Shown here: in pieces, positions 1 to 6,997 of the stretch
Layout of the letters: each line of letters opens with the position of its first letter
Position numbering within the stretch: the stretch's first letter is position 1
Source: Desulfuromusa sp.
GTDB lineage: Bacteria; Desulfobacterota; Desulfuromonadia; Desulfuromonadales; Geopsychrobacteraceae
DNA length: 7,946 nucleotides
Direction: 5' to 3'
Assembly: GCA_021647765.1 (NCBI GenBank)
Contig: JAKIUD010000101.1
Location: forward strand, 1 to 7,946
Notes under the pieces: model-generated
Told to the model about the DNA's origin: nothing
The model's input: only the letters and a program-made list of their open reading frames with translations
The model's database searches: none
Made by a program: the position numbers and the translations under genes

Positions 1-196
1 GAGAATCTTCGAGCTTTTCTTTGAGAATTTGGGCGAGGGCCTTCAGATCATCAAGTTGTTGTGGATCATAAGCCACCCCAAGATGTTTAATGATCCGTTG
101 CTTGACTTTGCCTTGCGCACGATAAGACTCAACCAATTGCACGGTTTTATTAAAAACGTTCGCTTTGGTTGGTTTATTTTTGATTCGTATAAACAT
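1..196 (-). CDS. IS1634-like transposase, N-terminal 65 codons, cut by window edge
   Basis: The minus strand reads from an ATG at 196-194 without a stop to the window edge, giving about 65 residues that begin MFIRIKNKPTK and continue with VQLVESYRAQGKVKQRIIKHLG. Known of the family: DDE transposases of the IS1634/IS4-like group start with M-(F/Y)-I-R-x-K, followed by a line of the type 'qlVES.R..gKvrQriikhLG'. This match is recognised by eye, not searched. The catalytic DDE part would lie left of the window, so intactness cannot be judged. There is no Shine-Dalgarno sequence before the ATG; instead a good sigma-70-like promoter ends 7 nt before it, so the mRNA may be leaderless. The gene points out of the window, away from the signalling operon. 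Confidence 0.7.
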   Translation of the reverse strand, partial: MFIRIKNKPTKANVFNKTVQLVESYRAQGKVKQRIIKHLGVAYDPQQLDDLKALAQILKEKLEDS

Positions 197-203
197 GGGA
201 GGG

Positions 204-232
204 ATGATAACAGAAGTTGCAACAATAGTCAA
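204..232 (-). promoter_or_regulatory. Transposase promoter, -35 TTGACT / 17 bp / -10 TATCAT
   Basis: On the minus strand TTGACT lies at 232-227 and TATCAT at 209-204, with a 17-bp spacer. Both hexamers match the sigma-70 consensus in 5 of 6 (TATCAT) and 4 of 6 (TTGACT) positions. Only 7 nt separate the -10 from the ATG at 196, so transcription should begin at or next to the start codon. Confidence 0.55.
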
Positions 233-248
233 GCAAGAAATATGCTAG

Positions 249-259
249 GGCACTACATT
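249..259 (-). repeat. Probable terminal inverted repeat of the left IS element
   Basis: Read on the minus strand this is AATGTAGTGCC. The same 11 bases occur on the plus strand at 7844-7854 in front of the second transposase start. The distance from the first base of this motif to the ATG is 63 nt here and 65 nt there, which marks it as the outer end of both elements. An 11-mer match alone could be chance in a window this size; the equal spacing is the real argument. The exact first base of the IS is not resolved. Confidence 0.5.
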
Positions 260-319
260 TTACACCTCAAATCTCATTTTTCTATCTCATTGATTTTAAA
301 GGATTTTATTTTTTAGGAG

Positions 320-363
320 TGTAGTGTTGTGCGGAAGTCGGGAAATATCACTCAGGGCACTGC
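320..363 (+). mobile_element. Possible remnant of another IS1634-like element end
   Basis: On the plus strand 355-363 reads GGGCACTGC, matching 8 of 9 bases of GGGCACTAC, which is the same-strand reading of the left IS terminal repeat (242-260 region). Just upstream, 320-326 reads TGTAGTG, the core of the same repeat in the opposite orientation. The bases between (GTGCGGAAGTCGGGAAA) resemble the tail regions I associate with this IS group. This is inference from short matches; chance is a real alternative. Confidence 0.25.
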
Positions 364-493
364 TTGTGACAAGATCGGTTAAATCTAAATCAAAATCACG
401 AAACACAGTCAGATCTCCAAAATTGCGTTCATAGAATATGAATAACGGTTTATATCAAGTTGTTTCATAACTAATCTGAATTACAAACAAGGT

Positions 494-506
494 GACTCAT
501 TGAGTC
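494..506. repeat. Palindrome GACTCA-T-TGAGTC
   Basis: Perfect 6-bp arms around a single T, flanked by GGT on the left and ACC at 511-513 on the right. It is the shape of a dimeric regulator site or a small cruciform, but no promoter or gene start is next to it, so no role can be assigned. Confidence 0.4.
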
Positions 507-581
507 GCGTACCCCCCACATGACATTAACTAAAGTCAACATTACGCCAAAACAAGAATTAACTCAAATAAATAATTATCT

Positions 582-627
582 GCTAACCTGTCGCCAAATA
601 CAAAACATTGATAATACAGCCGTTAGC
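582..627 (-). repeat. Inverted repeat after the HD-GYP gene, possible weak terminator
   Basis: GCTAAC at 582-587 pairs with GTTAGC at 622-627, and CTGT at 588-591 with ACAG at 616-619, leaving a 2-nt bulge (620-621) and a 24-nt loop. It begins one base after the stop codon of the HD-GYP gene. On the minus strand it is followed by AGATAATTATTT, not a proper U tract, so intrinsic termination would be weak; an mRNA 3'-end stabilising stem is an alternative. Confidence 0.35.
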
Positions 628-1734
628 CTAATAAACTTCCTGATCCAGATAACGTTCTTTGATTTCTATAATTTCCGGTAAATTTTCAATAAAAATATCG
701 ACCATTATCGGTTCAAAGTGCTTACCCGACTCTTCCTGAATAACCTTGACAGCTTTTTCCACAGGCCAGGCTTGTTTATAAGGTCTTGCAGAGGTCAACG
801 CATCAAAAACATCACTGATTGCAGCAATCCGGGCAGAAACTGGAATATTCTCACCAGTAATTCCATGAGGATAGCCACTGCCGTCCCACTTTTCATGGTG
901 ATAAAGGGCAGTTTCCCGTGCCAGAGCGATGATATTTGAATCATGATCGCCAATAATTCGGGCACCAATTTTTGGGTGCTGTTGCATCACCTGCCACTCT
1001 TCTGGGGTAAGTTTTCCAGATTTCAGCAGAATACTATCTGGAATGCCAATCTTTCCAACATCATGCATAGTGCTTGCATAGAGCAAAAGGGTTGAAAAAT
1101 CTTTCCCTAGTCCATGCTTACTCGCCAATAAACGACAGATATGGCTCATCCGTTTAACATGGGCGCCTGTTTCATTATCTCGCAGTTCACCGGCAGCACC
1201 GAGACGCTGCACAATCTCAAACTGGGTTTCGCGGATTTCCTCAGTTCTCTTGATGACTTCACTTTCCAGAAGATCAGCTCGCACAACTTGGCGGGTATAA
1301 AACATGCGCGTTTGCAGAGTGTTTTCAATTCTTAAAAGAACTTCCCAATCTTCAAATGGCTTGGTGATAAAATCCTTGGCACCAGCCTCCAAAGCCTGTT
1401 GCCGGGTCTCCTGATCGGTTTGCGCTGTAAGAATAATAACGGGGAGAAAGTCGTCTCTGGTGACTTTGTTCAGCTCCAGCAACACCTCAATTCCTGACAT
1501 CCCCGGCATGCGGATATCAAGAAGAAAAAGATCAAACTGATGTTCCCGGTGCAGGGGGAGAACCTGAAATGGGTCGGTCGTGAAAAAAATATTTTCGTAT
1601 TCCTCTTCTTCCAAAATGGCTTCAAGTAAAGCAACATTTGACGGATTATCATCTACAATTAGAATCTTAGCATCGTGAATATCTGCCAAAGCACTGCTCA
1701 TCAGTAAATCGGTCAAAGCTAAATCAATGTTCAT
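628..1734 (-). CDS. Response regulator, REC + HD-GYP cyclic di-GMP phosphodiesterase (RpfG-like)
   Basis: A 368-residue cytoplasmic protein. The receiver domain (about 22-145) shows acidic pocket D28/D29, phosphoacceptor D73 in LLDIRMPGMSG, T103 and K125-P126. A short linker (146-175) leads into an HD-GYP domain (about 175-360) with RDNETGAH (185-192), the HD pair H224-D225 in MHDVGKIG, H253, H279-H280, the GYP signature G287-Y288-P289 and D308. All expected metal and catalytic residues seem present, so it should hydrolyse c-di-GMP, controlled by phosphorylation of D73. The ATG overlaps the stop of the kinase gene as ATGA (1731-1734), and AGGAGA (1746-1741) sits 6 nt upstream, so M1 is preferred over the internal M12. 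Overlap implies translational coupling with the kinase, its likely phosphodonor. The output target is unknown. Confidence 0.93.
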   Translation of the reverse strand: MNIDLALTDLLMSSALADIHDAKILIVDDNPSNVALLEAILEEEEYENIFFTTDPFQVLPLHREHQFDLFLLDIRMPGMSGIEVLLELNKVTRDDFLPVIILTAQTDQETRQQALEAGAKDFITKPFEDWEVLLRIENTLQTRMFYTRQVVRADLLESEVIKRTEEIRETQFEIVQRLGAAGELRDNETGAHVKRMSHICRLLASKHGLGKDFSTLLLYASTMHDVGKIGIPDSILLKSGKLTPEEWQVMQQHPKIGARIIGDHDSNIIALARETALYHHEKWDGSGYPHGITGENIPVSARIAAISDVFDALTSARPYKQAWPVEKAVKVIQEESGKHFEPIMVDIFIENLPEIIEIKERYLDQEVY

Positions 1735-4700
1735 GTGCTATCTCCTAAAATATCAGCAATAGTTTTGCGCAGCAGATCAATATCAATTGGCTTTGGCACA
1801 TAACCATCAAAGCCCATCTTGTGTACCTTTCTAACTGTTTTTTCCATAGCATTCGCGCTGACGACAATCACCGGAACAAATTCTGTTTTTGGATTCGCCT
1901 TCAGCTGCCGATAGGCTTGAAAGCCATCAATGCCGGGTAAGTTGAGATCCAGCAAAATCAAATCAGGGGTATTTTTCAGTGCCTTCGAAACACCCTCTTC
2001 CCCAGTCATGGCAATAACCAATTGGAAACCTTCCTGTTCAGAGAAAAACTCCTGCATAAAAGTGACATTTGCCGGATTGTCTTCGACGTAAAGGATCAGT
2101 TTTTGCTGGATAATTTTATCGCGGAACTTAGTTTCGCTCTTGTTCTCCTCAGATAAACTGACAGGACCTTCTGCAGTTGTCAGCACCACCGCTACTGGCA
2201 GCGTAAACCAGAATGTACTCCCCTCTCCCAGCTGACTTTCAAAACCGATATCACCACCCATCTTTTCCACCAGCTGCTTGGTGATCGTCATTCCAATCCC
2301 GGTTCCTTCAATATCGTCAGGATTCTCCACAGCCCTTGTAAATGGAGTAAAAATATCTTTCTGCTTGTCTTCCGGAATCCCGGTACCATTATCAACAACA
2401 ACAAAGCGCAAGAACTCTGGAATATCAGTTTCGACATCAATTATGACAGAACCACCTGAATTGTTATACTTCACCGCATTGGATAAAAAGTTAAGGACAA
2501 CCTGCTTTACTCGAGTCAAATCCGCCCTGATCAAAGGCAGTTCTTTTCCGTCACACTGATTTGTGATTGTGATCGACTTCTCCTCTGCCAGAGGGCTGAT
2601 CAAAGCAAGACAGTCTTCAAGGACAACATGCGGATCTAACGGTTCAACGGAAAGGGAGAATTCACCCGATTCAATCCGCGCCAGATCAAGGACTTCATTA
2701 ATTAATTGCAACAGGTGCTGACCTGCTGTCTGGATCTGTTCTGTCATCCCCTTTTGCTTTTCATTTAGTGGATTTTTTTTACTTTTGAGCATCAGTTGTG
2801 AAAACCCGTTGATGGCATTAAGAGGAGTTCTCAGTTCGTGACTCATTTGCGAAAGAAAATTGGATTTAGCCTGATTAGCCTGTACTGCAATTTTTCTAGC
2901 CCGTTTCAGCTCGGTGATATTTTCTTTAACGGCAACAAAATGGGTAATTTCATCCGAAGTGTTCTTGATTGGTACCACCAGAACATTCTCAATATAAAGT
3001 TCCCCATTTTTCTTTTTATTGGTGAATTCACCCCGCCAGACATTTCCTGCCGTGATAGTTTCCCACAACTGGGTGAAGCGTTGTTCTGGTGTCTGTTCCG
3101 ACTTCAACACCCGGGGATTCTGACCGACAGCCTCAGTAAAACTGTACCCGGTTATTTCAGTAAATGCGGGATTAACATATTCTATCGTTCCGTCAATATC
3201 GGTAATGACAATACTACTGGGTGATTGTTCAACCACCATTTGTAATTTACGGGTTTCTTCTTCATTTATTTTGCGGAGGGTCACATCACGGGAACTCAAA
3301 ATATAACGAGCCGAAGATCCTTCTTGTTCAAATTTACGAATGATTGATTCAAAAACTCGATACTCTCCGTCGCCATTCAAAATTCGGTATTCAACCGGGC
3401 TTATCCCTTTATAGCGCTCGCAAATTGCCTCAATATTGAAGTAAGTCAGATCCTCAGGATGAACAAATTCACGAATATTGTGACCGATTACGTTTTCAGG
3501 TGAAAACCCAAGAACAGAGAATGCGGACGGACTGGCGTAAAACACTGTTCCATGGATATCAACAATCGTGATAACATCGGAGATATTCTCAATTAATCTT
3601 CGATAATGTCGTTCGCTTTCAATCAGCTCCAACTGCACCTGTTTGCGTTGGAGTATCTGCTCTTCCAGCGCGCTGGTACGGATTTGAACCTTTTCTTCAA
3701 GTTGTTCATTCGCCGCTTTAAGAGCTTTCTCTGCATTTTTTTTGTCGGTAATATCCAGCGAATACTCAATCATTTGTACCAAGTTTCCATCGGCATCAAA
3801 AACTGGGTAACCATGAATTTCGACAAAAGTTTCTTCACCCTGCTTATTCCGATGGATATGTTCAACCGCCACTGGAGCCTTCATCTTTTTAACAATTTGC
3901 AGTGGGCAAGGATGATCAACACCAGCACAGGGGGTCTCCTGATGGTGGGTTAACGCATGACAGGTCTTAGATGTTTCATCACCGTTTTTTAAAGCCGCTG
4001 AATTGGCAAGAACGATTGAATAATTGTTTGCATCAATCACATAAAAGGGGTGGGATAAGGATTCGATTATATTGAGCAAAAAATCTGCCTGTTCGGTTAT
4101 CTTTGACTCCGCTTTTTTACGTTCTGCAACTTCAATTTCAAGGGTTGATGTCCTCTTATGGACAATCTCCTCAAGATTTTTATTCGCCTCCAGAAGCCTC
4201 TGCTGATAACGTTGCCGATCCAGCAAAATTTTTCTGCTAGAGTTCAGAACCAAGGTTCCCATCAGTAAAATAAAAATAGCGGCAACAGCCTGGGAAGTAT
4301 TTTCAATCAAGCGGTATTTCTGATTAAATTCTGTATTAACTTTCTGAATCCGTGCCCTTTCTTGAAAACTTTGAAGAAAAAGTTCACTGGAATTTTTTAG
4401 AATTCGATTAAAAAATGGCTCTATCCCCTTATAGTAATTACTGACCTTTTGAATTGCTCCTGCAACCAGGAGCAGATCCCCGCTTTCCAATATGTATATT
4501 TTCTGTTCAACAACCCCCTGAAACTCCTCAACAATATCATCTAATTCTATCAGTTTAGCTCTCAGTTCAAGAATTTCTACATTAATCCCCTGACGGTGAA
4601 AATTAACATAAGTCAAGTTGTGAGAAAAACCATCGTCAAAACCAAAGTTGACCAGATTATTGACAGTTTTTTTACCTCCTTGATCAAGAACAACCAATAG

Positions 4701-5003
4701 CTCCATAAGTTCCGCTTTTAACACCGAAAGGGAAGTCAACGTGCGCCTCATTTCATCAATAGAGGTAGCATTGGACATATCATGCAACTTCACATTTACT
4801 GCTAGGATTTTTTTCTGCAGGATATGTGAAAGCTCCGTTTTTACCTGTTCATTGTCCTGTAACATCTGCAGGTAACTTCGCCGTTTATTCAACAATCCCT
4901 GTCCAAAATGAAGTCCGGCAAAGCTGATCATAAACAGACAGAGCAACAAAATGATCTGAGCAATGATGTTTTTTTGAAAAGTTTGTAACCTAGATATTTT
5001 CAA
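1731..5003 (-). CDS. Membrane hybrid sensor histidine kinase, 3 PAS + HisKA + HATPase + REC
   Basis: A 1090-residue inner-membrane kinase. A first membrane helix (about 13-35) and a second (about 237-256) bound a roughly 200-residue, mostly helical periplasmic sensor region of no family I recognise. Then follow a coiled coil (265-305), PAS1 (about 305-425, with cysteines C348, C359, C366), another coiled coil, PAS2 (about 463-580) and PAS3 (about 585-700). The HisKA phosphoacceptor is H722 in SHELRTPLNA; the ATPase has N842 (N box), DNGTGIP at 871-877 and EGTGIGM at 899-905. A C-terminal receiver (about 968-1087) has E974/D975, phosphoacceptor D1019, S1049 and K1071. No HPt domain is present. 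The start is a TTG with no clear ribosome binding site; the frame is open from an in-frame TAG about 40 bases upstream without any ATG or GTG, so low translation is possible. Its stop overlaps the ATG of the HD-GYP gene. Confidence 0.92.
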   Translation of the reverse strand: MKISRLQTFQKNIIAQIILLLCLFMISFAGLHFGQGLLNKRRSYLQMLQDNEQVKTELSHILQKKILAVNVKLHDMSNATSIDEMRRTLTSLSVLKAELMELLVVLDQGGKKTVNNLVNFGFDDGFSHNLTYVNFHRQGINVEILELRAKLIELDDIVEEFQGVVEQKIYILESGDLLLVAGAIQKVSNYYKGIEPFFNRILKNSSELFLQSFQERARIQKVNTEFNQKYRLIENTSQAVAAIFILLMGTLVLNSSRKILLDRQRYQQRLLEANKNLEEIVHKRTSTLEIEVAERKKAESKITEQADFLLNIIESLSHPFYVIDANNYSIVLANSAALKNGDETSKTCHALTHHQETPCAGVDHPCPLQIVKKMKAPVAVEHIHRNKQGEETFVEIHGYPVFDADGNLVQMIEYSLDITDKKNAEKALKAANEQLEEKVQIRTSALEEQILQRKQVQLELIESERHYRRLIENISDVITIVDIHGTVFYASPSAFSVLGFSPENVIGHNIREFVHPEDLTYFNIEAICERYKGISPVEYRILNGDGEYRVFESIIRKFEQEGSSARYILSSRDVTLRKINEEETRKLQMVVEQSPSSIVITDIDGTIEYVNPAFTEITGYSFTEAVGQNPRVLKSEQTPEQRFTQLWETITAGNVWRGEFTNKKKNGELYIENVLVVPIKNTSDEITHFVAVKENITELKRARKIAVQANQAKSNFLSQMSHELRTPLNAINGFSQLMLKSKKNPLNEKQKGMTEQIQTAGQHLLQLINEVLDLARIESGEFSLSVEPLDPHVVLEDCLALISPLAEEKSITITNQCDGKELPLIRADLTRVKQVVLNFLSNAVKYNNSGGSVIIDVETDIPEFLRFVVVDNGTGIPEDKQKDIFTPFTRAVENPDDIEGTGIGMTITKQLVEKMGGDIGFESQLGEGSTFWFTLPVAVVLTTAEGPVSLSEENKSETKFRDKIIQQKLILYVEDNPANVTFMQEFFSEQEGFQLVIAMTGEEGVSKALKNTPDLILLDLNLPGIDGFQAYRQLKANPKTEFVPVIVVSANAMEKTVRKVHKMGFDGYVPKPIDIDLLRKTIADILGDST

Positions 5004-5064
5004 TTCAGAAATCCGTATTTTCGAAAAATATTTTGCACAATCCGCCTAAGGTTAGAAAGTATAA

Positions 5065-5093
5065 ACAATACAGAGAAAGCCCCATAGATGCAA
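5065..5093 (-). promoter_or_regulatory. Candidate promoter of the kinase/HD-GYP operon
   Basis: On the minus strand TTGCAT (5093-5088) and TATTGT (5070-5065) are separated by 17 bp. Each is an imperfect sigma-70 hexamer (TTG plus weak second half; 4 of 6 at the -10). The site lies about 60 nt before the TTG start and downstream of the rplI terminator, where a promoter for the next operon is expected. Chosen by eye among AT-rich alternatives such as TATACT at 5063-5058, which lacks a -35. Confidence 0.3.
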
Positions 5094-5156
5094 CCTAAAG
5101 TTAGCTATGCATAATTATTATTTATAAATAGTGTATCTGTCTCCAAGAACTGAATT

Positions 5157-5200
5157 AAAACCAAAAAGGGCGGTAGATCCAAGATCTACCGCCCTTAAAG
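5157..5200 (-). terminator. Intrinsic terminator of the rpsF-rplI operon
   Basis: A perfect 14-bp stem (5166-5179 with 5183-5196, core GGGCGGTAGATC) closes a 3-nt loop. On the minus strand it runs into TTTTTGGTTTT (5167-5157). It begins about 30 nt after the rplI stop and separates the ribosomal operon from the kinase operon that follows in the same direction. On the plus strand the stem has no following T run, so it acts in one direction. Confidence 0.9.
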
Positions 5201-5227
5201 TTTCAACAGATAACTTAAAAGTTTTTA

Positions 5228-5686
5228 TTACACTTCTTCTGCAGCCTTAACCATAACTTTTAGCTCAGCAACAACACCTGCGTCAAGCTTAACAGGAACG
5301 ACGTGCTCACCAAGAGATTTAATTGGCTCACCAAGTTGAATTTTCTTACGGTCAATATCAACCCCTGCTTCCTGTAGCTTGGCTTCAAGATCCATCGATG
5401 TGACAGAGCCAAACAACTTACCCTCTTCACTGGCACGCTGGATAAATTCACAGGTGACCTTTTCAACCCGAACCTTGACCCCTTCGGCATCTTTAGTCAC
5501 TTTTTCCAGCTTGTGAGCCAGTTGACGTTTTCTGTGATCAAGTTCCTTGACATTGCGTTCATTAGCTGCACTTGCCAGTCCTTTTGGAATCAAAAAATTT
5601 CTGGCGTAACCAGCTTTAACAGACACCACATCACCAATGATCCCAAGACCATCGATATTCTCCTTTAAGATAATACTTGTATTCAT
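5228..5686 (-). CDS. rplI: 50S ribosomal protein L9
   Basis: A 152-residue protein of usual L9 length. The N-terminal RNA-binding domain carries the family signature GDVVSVKAGYARNFLIPKG (about 18-36); a long connecting helix rich in K, E and R (about 41-75) leads to the C-terminal domain (about 76-148). L9 binds 23S rRNA near the base of the L1 stalk and helps keep reading frame. The ATG at 5686-5684 is chosen because GGAGGAG (5697-5691) lies 4 nt upstream and the protein then starts at the normal place (MNTSIILKE); an upstream GTG at 5770 would overlap the preceding gene and add unrelated residues. Last gene of the operon, 25 nt after the DUF2232 gene and followed by a strong terminator. Confidence 0.97.
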   Translation of the reverse strand: MNTSIILKENIDGLGIIGDVVSVKAGYARNFLIPKGLASAANERNVKELDHRKRQLAHKLEKVTKDAEGVKVRVEKVTCEFIQRASEEGKLFGSVTSMDLEAKLQEAGVDIDRKKIQLGEPIKSLGEHVVPVKLDAGVVAELKVMVKAAEEV

Positions 5687-5711
5687 GTCTCTCCTCCGTA
5701 TTGGATCGAGT

Positions 5712-6641
5712 TTATATTTTCTTTTGCCTGGGTCGGCGAAAATCGATCCACAGATCAAAAACACCAGCACAGGTAATAATTATTGGCAAAGGATTGAGTA
5801 TCAACAAAAGGAGATAGATCAAACCTTTAACCAGCGGTGGATAGGTCTTTTTTTGTAGAAAGCTGTTGACGACTGCCATTCCCTGCAAAAAATAGAGGGG
5901 CAGCAAGACCACCAACAAATTTCGCCCAACTAACGAAACAATTTCAACCGGCAGTAGCCAAATAAAACCAGCGGCAATCAATACCCAGATCAGTCCAGGA
6001 GGCAAACGCCATTCAGCAAAAGGGGTTCCAGAAATCTGGTACCAGCTCCCCTTAAGGCGGTACAATAACAAGAGACAAAACATCTGTATTGCCAATAGAG
6101 AAGCGAAGTAAAGACCGTAAAAACTTTGACTAATAAACTCAGCCAGACCTTCGACAACCTGCTGCATAGTCTGCAACTGCGACTCACTGAACCCAGTATC
6201 GCGATAAATTTGCATTGCCTGATCAACTTCAGCCTTGACCATCTGATCAATCAGGGTCTGAAGATTGATCCCACCAGCAGCAACAGCCAACAACATCATC
6301 CCTGCTGTCACAACCGCTGAACCAACAGTCGCATATAAAACGGCTCGATCCCAAGGCAACTGCTGCCGTAAAAAAAACGGTAACAACAAAGAACCAACAC
6401 CAAATATGCCTAAATAAGCAAACAGCGTATATGTTGTCACCAGCTGAAGCAATAAAGCGCTTGTTACAACAACGACAACAATCCCGGATTTTAAGCCGAA
6501 ACGCATACTCAAGTAAGCGGCCGCCAGAGGGGTCAGGAGGTTAAGAAAAGCACCTGGTGAGCCGATCCAGCTGACACCGAGCAGACAGAGCAGGGTCACG
6601 CCGATTCCAACTGCGGTTAAAAGTGTCGACTGAGTTTTCAT
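5712..6641 (-). CDS. DUF2232 (YybS-like) multi-pass membrane protein
   Basis: A 309-residue hydrophobic protein with about eight predicted membrane helices (roughly 7-28, 31-50, 52-74, 76-91, 101-122, 173-195, 214-236, 240-260 and 272-292) and one larger polar loop at about 125-170. The end GVFDLWIDFRRPRQKK, with D296, W298, D300 and basic residues after it, is typical of DUF2232 proteins encoded next to rplI in Deltaproteobacteria and Firmicutes (YybS of Bacillus). Its biochemical role is not known; the fold resembles membrane substrate-binding or permease-like proteins, which is only inference. It starts 24 nt after the rpsR stop with only a weak GGA before the ATG, so translation may depend on coupling to rpsR. 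It ends 25 nt before rplI. Confidence 0.85.
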   Translation of the reverse strand: MKTQSTLLTAVGIGVTLLCLLGVSWIGSPGAFLNLLTPLAAAYLSMRFGLKSGIVVVVVTSALLLQLVTTYTLFAYLGIFGVGSLLLPFFLRQQLPWDRAVLYATVGSAVVTAGMMLLAVAAGGINLQTLIDQMVKAEVDQAMQIYRDTGFSESQLQTMQQVVEGLAEFISQSFYGLYFASLLAIQMFCLLLLYRLKGSWYQISGTPFAEWRLPPGLIWVLIAAGFIWLLPVEIVSLVGRNLLVVLLPLYFLQGMAVVNSFLQKKTYPPLVKGLIYLLLLILNPLPIIITCAGVFDLWIDFRRPRQKKI

Positions 6642-6665
6642 TCCGTAAATTAACGGTACCGCGAA

Positions 6666-6935
6666 TTAAAGTGAATGAGACGCAGTATAAGGCATTAGCG
6701 CAATCTGCCGAGCATTTTTGATCGCTTCTGCAATTTGCCGCTGATGTGCTGCACAGGTTCCAGAAATTCTCCGTGGAACAATTTTACCGCGCTCAGACAG
6801 ATAATATTTGAGGTTATTGACATCTTTATAATTAATTTTCTGACTCTTATCAGCACAGTAGCGGCAAATTTTACGCCGGCCAAAACGACGCCGTGGTGGT
6901 GCAGAAGATGGACGGGATGGTCTTTCGTAAGCCAT
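6666..6935 (-). CDS. rpsR: 30S ribosomal protein S18, zinc-binding (C+) form
   Basis: An 89-residue protein. After a basic, proline-rich N-terminus (to about 21) comes CRYCADK with C24 and C27, then INYKDVNNLKYYLSERGKI (34-52) and the family signature PRRISGTCAAHQRQIAEAIKNAR with C61 and H64. The Cx2C plus CxxH set can bind zinc, marking the C+ version of S18. S18 pairs with S6 on the platform of the small subunit. The ATG at 6935 has AGGAGA (6947-6942) 6 nt upstream. It follows rpsF by 62 nt with no gene between (no ssb or priB). Confidence 0.96.
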   Translation of the reverse strand: MAYERPSRPSSAPPRRRFGRRKICRYCADKSQKINYKDVNNLKYYLSERGKIVPRRISGTCAAHQRQIAEAIKNARQIALMPYTASHSL

Positions 6936-6997
6936 GAATATTCTCCTGATTTTTTTTGCCTATCTATAAAAAGAAAGATGGCAACTATATATTATAT

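Larger units (their letters stand above)
260..627. other. Gene-poor intergenic stretch between IS end and signalling operon
   Basis: I see no ORF here with a plausible start, ribosome binding site and protein-like sequence. The stretch is AT-rich. It holds a possible IS-end remnant (320-363), a 13-bp palindrome (494-506) and an inverted repeat just downstream of the HD-GYP gene (582-627), listed separately. A plus-strand open frame that runs through 29-316 is the shadow of the transposase and has no protein-like features. Confidence 0.6.

Noticed and set aside
29..316. Plus-strand 95-codon open frame
   Set aside because: It is antisense to the transposase start and runs through the IS terminal repeat; its sequence shows no protein-like motif and it lacks a convincing ribosome binding site.
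2278..3953. Plus-strand open frames inside the kinase gene
   Set aside because: They are shadows of a well-supported 1090-residue kinase read on the other strand and show no domain motifs.
5687..5770. Longer rplI starting at GTG 5770
   Set aside because: It would overlap the DUF2232 gene by about 60 bases and add residues unlike L9; ATG 5686 has GGAGGAG just upstream and gives the normal L9 N-terminus.
6958..6982. Stem GCC-ATCT / AGAT-A-GGC between rpsF and rpsR as a terminator
   Set aside because: On the minus strand it is followed by a run of A, not T, and the stem is short with a bulge; on the plus strand no T run follows it.
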